Program-made: the position numbers and the translations under genes
The notes under the pieces: generated by a model
The model's input: the letters and a program-made list of their open reading frames with translations, nothing else
Databases searched by the model: none
Told to the model about the DNA's origin: nothing
DNA from: an uncultured Muribaculaceae bacterium
GTDB lineage: Bacteria; Bacteroidota; Bacteroidia; Bacteroidales; Muribaculaceae
DNA length: 11,344 bases
Assembly: GCA_938039795.1 (NCBI GenBank)
Contig: CALHWU010000176.1
Coordinates: 1 to 11,344, forward strand
Direction: 5' to 3'
Shown here: piece after piece, positions 1 to 5,239 of the stretch
How positions within the stretch are numbered: position 1 is the first letter of the stretch
Layout of the letters: every line of letters starts with the position of its first letter

Positions 1-172
1 TGACAATGCAAAGTTACGGAGAATTACGGGCGTGCAATAGTTTTTGTGTTAAACGCGGTTAAAATGGTTACGACCTTGTTACATGCCATTTGCGTAAGCG
101 GGTTACAGCCTGACAATGTGGACATTATGAAGTTCATCACAATCACACTACTTAACGAATGCCTGTCGCTGC
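1..172. other. Intergenic stretch with repeated GTTAC motifs
   Basis: I see no credible gene here. GTTAC occurs at 13-17, 67-71, 78-82 and 102-106 on the plus strand, and the octamer TGACAATG occurs at 1-8 and again at 111-118. The composition is AT-richer than the adjacent repeat block. The stretch lies upstream of the leftward promoter-like site, so the repeated motifs could belong to its control region; that is inference. Confidence 0.35.
9..38 (-). promoter_or_regulatory. Promoter-like site reading out of the left edge
   Basis: Read on the minus strand, positions 16-9 spell TAACTTTG, an exact match to the Bacteroides -7 element TAnnTTTG. A TTG (37-35) lies 18 bases upstream and could be the -33 element. 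Transcription would start at about positions 2-5 and run leftward into a gene outside the window. The gene itself is not visible, so this rests on the motif alone. Confidence 0.45.
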
Positions 173-283
173 CTGTCCCTGCGGCTCATCTACGAAGATC
201 CGCATGGACACGACACTCACCCCACCAAGCCGCCCTACGGCCGGCATGGCGGGGTTAACAAAGGCCGGTGGTCTACGACCACC
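173..283 (+). repeat. Three-hairpin repeat, copy A
   Basis: The copy has three parts. Hairpin I pairs 175-184 with 200-209 (one mismatch) around the 15-base loop 185-199, CTCATCTACGAAGAT. Hairpin II pairs 219-232 with 242-255 around a GC-rich loop and has an A/C mismatch (224/250) and an A/A mismatch (228/246). Palindrome III is GGTGGTC-TAC-GACCACC at 267-283. The heptamer TCTACGA lies in both the loop of I (189-195) and III (272-278). Related copies are at 461-572 (inverted) and 7664-7780 (same orientation). It sits downstream of mdh in non-coding DNA. It resembles REP or MITE elements, but I do not recognise a named family. Confidence 0.75.
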
Positions 284-319
284 CTCATGGTGTGTTGGGC
301 GTGAGATGGGATAAGGATG

Positions 320-370
320 CCACTCCATTGCATAATGTAGGGATGCTCCACGGAGCATCCGATGGCGTGG
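320..370. repeat. Nested palindrome between repeat copies A and B
   Basis: The inner palindrome GGATGCTCC-AC-GGAGCATCC occupies 341-360 and is perfect apart from its two-base centre. An outer arm at 320-328 (CCACTCCAT) pairs with 362-370 (ATGGCGTGG) at eight of nine positions, leaving 329-340 as a one-sided bulge. The structure lies close to the midpoint of the 173-572 block, so copies A and B flank it nearly symmetrically. No gene covers it. Confidence 0.6.
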
Positions 371-460
371 AGATACGACAGGCCACTCGGCGGCGAGGAC
401 AGGGGGAGCGTATCAAAATGGTGGCCATAGAGGCAGGTGCCGGCAGCGGAGCGGACGGGA

Positions 461-572
461 GTGGTCGTAGACCACGCTACATCTGTAAGCCCCACCAAGG
501 CGGCCGGAACGCCGCCTTGGCGGGGTCAGGAGAGAATCCGCTCGGCATCTTCGTAGATGAGGCCGCTGAGGA
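461..572 (-). repeat. Three-hairpin repeat, copy B (inverted)
   Basis: This is the same element as copy A in the opposite orientation, so the order on the plus strand is III, II, I. Palindrome III is GTGGTC-GTA-GACCAC at 461-475. Hairpin II pairs 490-504 with 511-525 with only one mismatch (A494/C521), the most perfect of the three copies. Hairpin I spans about 544-564, and its loop read on the minus strand is the same 15 bases as in copy A. The heptamer TCGTAGA (minus TCTACGA) is at 465-471 and 551-557. A and B face each other through their III ends. Confidence 0.75.
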
Positions 573-648
573 GAGAGTATAAGGTGCATGTGAGTGGATC
601 CCGATAGCGACACACTATCAAGCAGTAGGCGCGAGGGGTAGATATGGC

Positions 649-680
649 AAGAGCGGCTGCGCGATGGCGCAGCCGCTCTG
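649..680 (-). terminator. Terminator of mdh
   Basis: A perfect 12-bp stem (651-662 with 667-678) closes on the four-base loop 663-666. On the minus strand it follows the mdh stop codon by about 30 bases. The bases after the stem on that strand read TTGCCATATC, so the U-tract is poor. The stem strength and the position directly after mdh support a terminator or a 3'-end stabilising hairpin. Confidence 0.7.
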
Positions 681-709
681 TATCGGGTATGTGTAAACCG
701 CAGGGGGAT

Positions 710-1723
710 TTACTTGATGTTGGGGTTGAGAGCGTTCCATTCGCTGATGGGAGGAAGGACGCCCATGGAGATTACCTCGTCGCGCATCTTGCAGAGGTGC
801 TCGTAGCTTGCCTGAAGGGCAGCCATCTCCTCGGGTGTGCCGGCGATAGCCTTGGTGTAGACGCCATCGGCGTTGATCACTGAAGGCATGGCCATCATCA
901 CGTGGTTGAAGCGCTCGGTGTCGGCGTATGTGCCCACGGGGTATTCGAACTGCGAGCCGCCCATAGCAGCTGCCACCATCTCTACCGAGAGGTAAGCGGG
1001 GCTCTGGAACGAGCTGCGGCGACGGAGCTCGATGATCTTGGCGCCGCCCTGGGTAACCTCTTTCTGCATCTGCTCCCACTCGATCTGCGACAGACCGCGG
1101 CCGTTGACTGTCTCCTTGCCGGCGATGATGTCGACGAGTTTCTTGCCGTCAACAGTGGTCGGGGTAGCGAACACTGCCATCTTCTCTCCGTGGCCGCCAT
1201 AGGTGTAGGCGTTCTTGACTGCGGTCTGGCTTACGCCGAAGTGGAGTGCGAGAGCCTCCTTCAGACGGGTCGAGTCGAGGGCTGCGAGGGTAGCCACCTG
1301 ATTTGGCTTAAGGCCGCTGTGGATCAGAGCCACCAGACCGGTTATGTCGGCAGGGTTGAAGATGACAACGAGGAATTTTGCATCGGGGCAATATTTCTTG
1401 ATGTTCTGTCCGAGCTCCTCGGCCACCTTGGAGTTGCCGGCGAGAAGATCCTCACGGGTCATGCCCTCTTTACGGGGCGCGCCGCCAGAAGAGATAATAT
1501 ACTTGGCATCCTTGAATGCTTCAGCCGCATCGGTGGTGCTGGTAAAGTTGATGTCGTCAAAGCCACACTGACGCATTTCCTTGGCAACGCCCTCGGCGCT
1601 GAACACGTCGTAGAGACAGATGTTGGGGGTAAGATGCATCATGGCGGCTGTCTGAGCCATGTTGGAGCCGATCATACCGGCAGCGCCAACAATCACGAGT
1701 TTTTCGTCGGTCAGAAATTTCAT
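710..1723 (-). CDS. mdh: Malate dehydrogenase
   Basis: This gene encodes an NAD-dependent malate dehydrogenase of 337 residues. It interconverts malate and oxaloacetate in the cytoplasm, in the TCA cycle and, in Bacteroidales, in the reductive branch toward fumarate and succinate. The glycine-rich nucleotide loop GAAGMIG is at residues 13-19, with D39 at the end of the second strand as expected for NAD. The active-site loop GGAPRKEGMTRED carries R84 and R90. FNPAD holds N123, LDSTR holds D150 and R153, and GGHGEKM places the catalytic histidine at 178. Length fits the family. The ATG start is preceded by an A-rich leader with no Shine-Dalgarno sequence, normal for this phylum. It appears monocistronic, with its own promoter and terminator. 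The AraC-type gene upstream lies in the same direction 145 bases away, but no functional link is shown. Confidence 0.96.
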   Translation of the reverse strand: MKFLTDEKLVIVGAAGMIGSNMAQTAAMMHLTPNICLYDVFSAEGVAKEMRQCGFDDINFTSTTDAAEAFKDAKYIISSGGAPRKEGMTREDLLAGNSKVAEELGQNIKKYCPDAKFLVVIFNPADITGLVALIHSGLKPNQVATLAALDSTRLKEALALHFGVSQTAVKNAYTYGGHGEKMAVFATPTTVDGKKLVDIIAGKETVNGRGLSQIEWEQMQKEVTQGGAKIIELRRRSSFQSPAYLSVEMVAAAMGGSQFEYPVGTYADTERFNHVMMAMPSVINADGVYTKAIAGTPEEMAALQASYEHLCKMRDEVISMGVLPPISEWNALNPNIK

Positions 1724-1761
1724 TGTTTAGTGTATTAAAATGTTAGACAATTTCCAATTCA

Positions 1762-1790
1762 CAAAAGTAACGATATTTTCGTTACCAACG
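1762..1790 (-). promoter_or_regulatory. Probable mdh promoter
   Basis: On the minus strand, 1769-1762 reads TACTTTTG, an exact fit to TAnnTTTG. This would give a leader of roughly 30-35 bases before the mdh ATG. A TTG at 1788-1786 is a possible -33 element, but the 16-base gap is shorter than the usual 19-21, so that half is weak. The site overlaps a perfect inverted repeat at 1767-1785. A second, less exact element (TAACTTTTG) lies farther upstream at 1827-1819. Confidence 0.55.
1767..1785. promoter_or_regulatory. Inverted repeat over the mdh promoter, possible operator
   Basis: GTAACGA (1767-1773) and TCGTTAC (1779-1785) form a perfect 7-bp inverted repeat with a five-base centre. It covers the spacer and upstream edge of the -7 element of the mdh promoter, a position where a bound dimer would block RNA polymerase. 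The arrangement is visible; the regulatory role is inference. Confidence 0.4.
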
Positions 1791-1868
1791 TTCATCGCGG
1801 CGCGTTTTTTTTAGCAAACAAAAGTTACGCTATGTTACGCGCGGCAACGGGGATGAGACACGCCTCAT

Positions 1869-2774
1869 TCAGCTGCGCTGAAACTGCGTGGGCGACATGC
1901 CGGTAAGGTGTTTGAAATACTTTCCGAACGACGACTGGTTGGTGAAATTCAGCTCATATGCTATCTGCTGCACATTCTTGCCGGAGAAACGCAGGAGATT
2001 TTTCGCCTCAAGTATCACGTAGTCGTCGATCCATGCCGAAGCCGGGCGTCCGGTAGCCTCGCGGATGATGATGGATAGATATTTGGGAGAGATGAACAGC
2101 TTGGAGGCATAGAACGTGATGGAGCGCTCGCTGCGGTGATGATCCCTGACGAGCTGCATGAACTCCTTCACGTAGTTGTGGCGTCGGGTGGAGGAGCGTT
2201 CGGCCGGCGCTTCCTCCTTCACTTCGCGGCGCTTGCCGAACTGCATCAGCTGGTAGAAGGCCGCCGCTATGACCGAGCGTGCTATTGACTTGACGAAAAC
2301 GGCGTCGGTATTTTCAAGCGTGCTCTGATGTACCAGGGCGAAATACTTTTTCAGAAGATCCATCTCTTCGGGAGTCAGCTGTAACAGCGGCGAATGATTG
2401 TTGGAGAATCCCATCGAATTGATGGTATTGATGTCGAGATTGATGTCGCGCACGAATTCCGACGAGACAACAAACAGGCAGAAATCAAACGGCCCCGAGT
2501 CGATATGGCGGAGCTGAAAGAGACTCTCCGGACCGACGAGCATCACGGAGCCTGCCTGCATGTCGTAGGTGTTTAGATTCACGTCGACAGTCACGTTGCC
2601 CTGCAACCCGAGGATTATGGTCAGGCCGGTGACCCTTTTGGGAGTATCGGAGATCACATCCGCGTCGGGCAGACAGTTGAAGCGCGCAAAGAGGTAGTCA
2701 TCGCCGAAATTGCTGAAATCAGAGGCGTAACGCTGAATATCCTGCTTCTGTGACCGGTTGATTTCATTCTCCAT
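1869..2774 (-). CDS. AraC-family transcriptional regulator
   Basis: This encodes a 301-residue AraC/XylS-type regulator. Residues about 47-105 look like a small beta-rich, cupin-like sensor region. A charged linker (about 181-200) joins it to the DNA-binding part at about 215-300, which shows the usual double helix-turn-helix pattern: SKLFISPKYLSIIIRE for the first helix pair, then IAYELNFTNQSSFGKYFK and GMSPTQFQ for the second. I chose the ATG at 2774 rather than an in-frame start at 2849, because the promoter at 2819-2850 would lie inside the longer reading frame. The ligand and target genes cannot be read from the sequence. Repeats in the divergent region upstream could be autoregulatory sites and could also affect dapF. 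It is not obviously linked to malate metabolism. Confidence 0.9.
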   Translation of the reverse strand: MENEINRSQKQDIQRYASDFSNFGDDYLFARFNCLPDADVISDTPKRVTGLTIILGLQGNVTVDVNLNTYDMQAGSVMLVGPESLFQLRHIDSGPFDFCLFVVSSEFVRDINLDINTINSMGFSNNHSPLLQLTPEEMDLLKKYFALVHQSTLENTDAVFVKSIARSVIAAAFYQLMQFGKRREVKEEAPAERSSTRRHNYVKEFMQLVRDHHRSERSITFYASKLFISPKYLSIIIREATGRPASAWIDDYVILEAKNLLRFSGKNVQQIAYELNFTNQSSFGKYFKHLTGMSPTQFQRS

Positions 2775-2818
2775 AATGACAATGTTTATGCTGGGTAATG
2801 TGTGAACTGAATAGACCA

Positions 2819-2850
2819 CAAATTTAGCATAATTTATCCCATAAATCAAA
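2819..2850 (-). promoter_or_regulatory. Promoter of the AraC-type regulator
   Basis: On the minus strand, TTTG (2850-2847), a 20-base spacer and TAAATTTG (2826-2819) give an exact Bacteroides housekeeping promoter. Transcription would start near 2812-2815, leaving a leader of about 40 bases before the ATG at 2774. It also settles the start codon choice for the gene. Confidence 0.75.
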
Positions 2851-2866
2851 GATCTGTGGCCTCAAC

Positions 2867-2943
2867 TGCCAAAAAACAGCGTTTTTTGCCAACATCAGGC
2901 AGTCGCGGAAGCATTTCAGGCACATATATGATGCTGCCCTGAA
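2867..2943. promoter_or_regulatory. Direct and inverted repeats between the regulator and dapF, candidate operators
   Basis: TCAGGCA occurs at 2895-2901 and 2916-2922, exactly 21 bases apart. A related inverted motif, CCCTGAA, lies at 2937-2943 and pairs with TTCAGG at 2915-2920. Closer to the regulator promoter, TGCCAA is repeated at 2867-2872 and 2887-2892, 20 bases apart, flanking the palindrome AAAAAAC-AGC-GTTTTTT (2871-2887). Direct repeats about two helical turns apart are the usual binding pattern of AraC-family proteins. Their location upstream of the regulator's own -33 element fits autoregulation; binding is inference. Confidence 0.45.
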
Positions 2944-3033
2944 GATGAATAGCCTGTCTCGGACGGGTGTGGCGGACAATTATTTTTTTGCGTTAAAATT
3001 TAAGCGGAAGAATGGCGTATTGAATAATTTGAT

Positions 3034-3041
3034 TAATTTTG
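3034..3041 (+). promoter_or_regulatory. Possible -7 element of the dapF promoter
   Basis: TAATTTTG matches TAnnTTTG exactly and would give a leader of about 30 bases before the dapF start at 3076. I find no TTTG at the right distance upstream, so the promoter is only half supported. The region is very AT-rich, so chance matches are possible. Confidence 0.35.
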
Positions 3042-3075
3042 CGGCTTAAAATTTACGGATTTCAATTTTCCTGCT

Positions 3076-3897
3076 GTGGAAGAAATCAGATTCATAAAGA
3101 TGCACGGCATCGGCAACGACTACATATACATAGACTGTATGGAGTCGGAGCCTGAGTCTTCCGCCACTCTGGCGAGGGAGATGGCCGACCGCCACAAAGG
3201 CGTAGGGGGCGACGGGATAGTGATGATATGCCCGTCGGACAAGGCCGACTTCAGAATGCGCATATTCAATGCCGACGGCTCGGAAGCCCGGATGTGTGGC
3301 AACGCATCGCGCTGCATCGCCAAATATGTGATAGACCACGGGCTGACCGACCGCACCGATCTGACTCTCGAAACACTCTCAGGAATACGCCGGCTGATGG
3401 CCCGCAAGGGGCAGGACGGCAAGGTGGATAGCGTCACAGTCGACATGGGACGCCCGGAGGTGGGCGCAGTCGGCGCTGAGGCGACCCTCCCCGACGGAAG
3501 CCGCCACAGGCTGACAGCCGTATCGATAGGAAATCCCCACGGAGTGATATTCACCGACGACCTTTCAGACGCAATGGTACTCGGCCACGGCCCGGAGCTT
3601 GAACGGCATCCGATGTGGCCCGACCGCGCCAACATAGAGTTTGCGCGCATAGATAGCCCCGACCGGATAACGATGAGAGTGTGGGAGCGCGGATCAGGGG
3701 AAACCATGGCCTGCGGCACTGGCGCCTGCGCCACTCTCGTGGCTGCAGCCACCAACGGACTGACCGGACGCAAGGCCGAGATAAGCCTGCCCGGAGGCCG
3801 GCTCACCATAGAGTGGCTGCCGGAGAGCGAAGGGGGCCACGTGATGATGACCGGAACGGCTACCGAAGTGTTTACCGGCACATATATCAGAAACTGA
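3076..3897 (+). CDS. dapF: Diaminopimelate epimerase
   Basis: This cytoplasmic enzyme of 273 residues converts LL-diaminopimelate to meso-diaminopimelate, the precursor of lysine and the cross-linking residue of peptidoglycan. The two catalytic cysteines sit in their standard motifs: C74 in RMCGNASRC and C213 in MACGTGACAT. Other family blocks are KMHGIGNDYIYID near the N-terminus, GGDGI (44-48), GNPHGV (152-157) and WERGSGET (203-210). The start is GTG. An internal ATG at residue 9 would cut off the first strand of the fold, so GTG is preferred. It is 17 bases upstream of dapL, almost certainly one operon. DapF acts on the product of DapL, so the pair covers consecutive steps. Confidence 0.96.
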   Translation: MEEIRFIKMHGIGNDYIYIDCMESEPESSATLAREMADRHKGVGGDGIVMICPSDKADFRMRIFNADGSEARMCGNASRCIAKYVIDHGLTDRTDLTLETLSGIRRLMARKGQDGKVDSVTVDMGRPEVGAVGAEATLPDGSRHRLTAVSIGNPHGVIFTDDLSDAMVLGHGPELERHPMWPDRANIEFARIDSPDRITMRVWERGSGETMACGTGACATLVAAATNGLTGRKAEISLPGGRLTIEWLPESEGGHVMMTGTATEVFTGTYIRN

Positions 3898-3914
3898 AAC
3901 ACACGATTTACACA

Positions 3915-5147
3915 ATGGTACACATCAACGATAATTTCACCAAGCTCCCGTCGGCCTATCTCTTCTCCGACATCGCACGCAAGGTGGAAGCCTTCGCCGC
4001 ATCCCATCCCGGCGAAAAGATCATCAGAATGGGGATAGGCGACGTTACGCGCCCGATATGCCGGGCTGCCGCCGACGCCCTGCACAGCGCCACCGACGAC
4101 GAGAGCGACGCGTCGACATTCCGCGGATACGGGCCGGAACAGGGCTACGGATTCCTGCGCGAGGCGATAGCCGAAGGTGACTACCGCAGCCGCGGCATCA
4201 TGGTGGATGCCGACGAGATATTCATAAGTGACGGCGCCAAGAGCGACACCGGCAACATAGGCGACATACTTGCGGCCGACACGCGGGTGGCGATGACCGA
4301 TCCGGTTTATCCGGTGTATATCGACACCAATGTGATGGCCGGACGCGCAGGCGATCCCGGAGCCAACGGACGCTGGAGCCGCATCATATATCTGCCAGTG
4401 ACGGCCGACAACGGATTCGTGCCTGCGCTTCCGTCGGAAAGGCCCGACGTGATCTACCTCTGTTTTCCCAACAACCCTACCGGCACCGTACTGACCCGCA
4501 GCCAGCTTAAGGAGTGGGTGGACTATGCCGCAAGAGAGGGTTCGCTGATATTGTTTGACGCAGCCTACGAGGCTTTCGTCAGCTCTCCGGACGTCCCGCG
4601 CTCGATCTACGAGATAGAGGGCGCGCGCCGGGTGGCCATCGAGTTCAGAAGTTTCTCCAAGACAGCCGGCTTCACGGGTCTGCGGTGTGGCTACACTGTG
4701 ATACCGCGCGAGCTTTGCGGCGTGACGGCCTCCGGAGAGGAAGTGAGCCTTCACCGGCTATGGCTTCGCCGTCAGACGACGAAATTCAACGGCGCGTCGT
4801 ATCTGACACAGCGTGCCGCCGAGGCTATCTACTCCGAGGAGGGACGCCGTCAGGTGGCCGATACGATAGCCTACTACAAGCGCAACGCATCGACGCTGCT
4901 CACATCGCTGCGCGAGGCGGGTCTGGAGGCCTACGGCGGAGTCGACTCTCCGTATATATGGCTTCGGACTCCCGACGGACTGACGTCGTGGGAGTTTTTC
5001 GACCTGCTGCTGGAGCGCTGCCGCGTGGTGGGCACTCCCGGATGCGGCTTCGGTCCGTCGGGCGAGGGCTACCTGCGGCTGACAGCTTTCGCCACCCGCG
5101 AGGCGACAGCCGAGGCTGCAGGCCGCATAGCAGCGCTCCGCCTATAG
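3915..5147 (+). CDS. dapL: LL-diaminopimelate aminotransferase
   Basis: This PLP enzyme of 410 residues makes LL-diaminopimelate directly from tetrahydrodipicolinate with glutamate as amino donor, bypassing the acylated intermediates of the DapD/DapC/DapE route. It is a fold-type I class I/II aminotransferase. Visible features are the N-terminal block RMGIGDVTRPI, FPNNPTGT (184-191), DAAYEAF (215-221), the PLP lysine K249 in SFSKTAGFTG, and R388 in GYLRLT for the substrate carboxylate. Length and order of motifs match DapL rather than other aminotransferases. The ATG at 3915 is chosen because the open frame upstream of it only overlaps the dapF 3' end out of frame. It is co-transcribed with dapF; glnN follows 92 bases later in the same direction. 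Confidence 0.95.
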   Translation: MVHINDNFTKLPSAYLFSDIARKVEAFAASHPGEKIIRMGIGDVTRPICRAAADALHSATDDESDASTFRGYGPEQGYGFLREAIAEGDYRSRGIMVDADEIFISDGAKSDTGNIGDILAADTRVAMTDPVYPVYIDTNVMAGRAGDPGANGRWSRIIYLPVTADNGFVPALPSERPDVIYLCFPNNPTGTVLTRSQLKEWVDYAAREGSLILFDAAYEAFVSSPDVPRSIYEIEGARRVAIEFRSFSKTAGFTGLRCGYTVIPRELCGVTASGEEVSLHRLWLRRQTTKFNGASYLTQRAAEAIYSEEGRRQVADTIAYYKRNASTLLTSLREAGLEAYGGVDSPYIWLRTPDGLTSWEFFDLLLERCRVVGTPGCGFGPSGEGYLRLTAFATREATAEAAGRIAALRL

Positions 5148-5239
5148 GAAAACAAACCGACAATAATGACAAAAAGCCGGCCGGTAGATAGCTCGAAAGC
5201 CGGAAAACAATAATTATTAACCGTTAAAGCTAACGAACA

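Noticed and set aside
152..358. Short minus-strand open frame containing FVDEPQGQ
   Set aside because: The same peptide appears at 7529-7723 only because both frames read through hairpin I of the repeat. The frames diverge outside it, and the conserved feature is the DNA structure.
173..572. CRISPR array
   Set aside because: The copies are few, in opposite orientation and without regular spacers, and no cas genes are present.
173..572. Insertion sequence with transposase
   Set aside because: No transposase or remnant of one can be read in any frame of the block.
268..582. Plus-strand open frame of 104 codons across repeat copies
   Set aside because: It runs through hairpins and palindromes, has no recognisable domain or upstream signal, and its reading frame is explained by GC-rich repeat sequence.
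1805..1812. Run of eight T residues after CGCGGCGCG, possible plus-strand terminator
   Set aside because: The preceding GC stretch forms no convincing stem, and no plus-strand gene ends here.
3120..4754. Long minus-strand open frame of 544 codons
   Set aside because: It lies entirely antisense to dapF and dapL, which are certain. Long antisense frames are common in GC-rich genes, and its translation shows no domain.
5173..5205. CCGGC...GCCGG inverted repeat between dapL and glnN as a terminator
   Set aside because: The stem has only five pairs with a long loop and no U-tract, so it does not support separation of the two genes.
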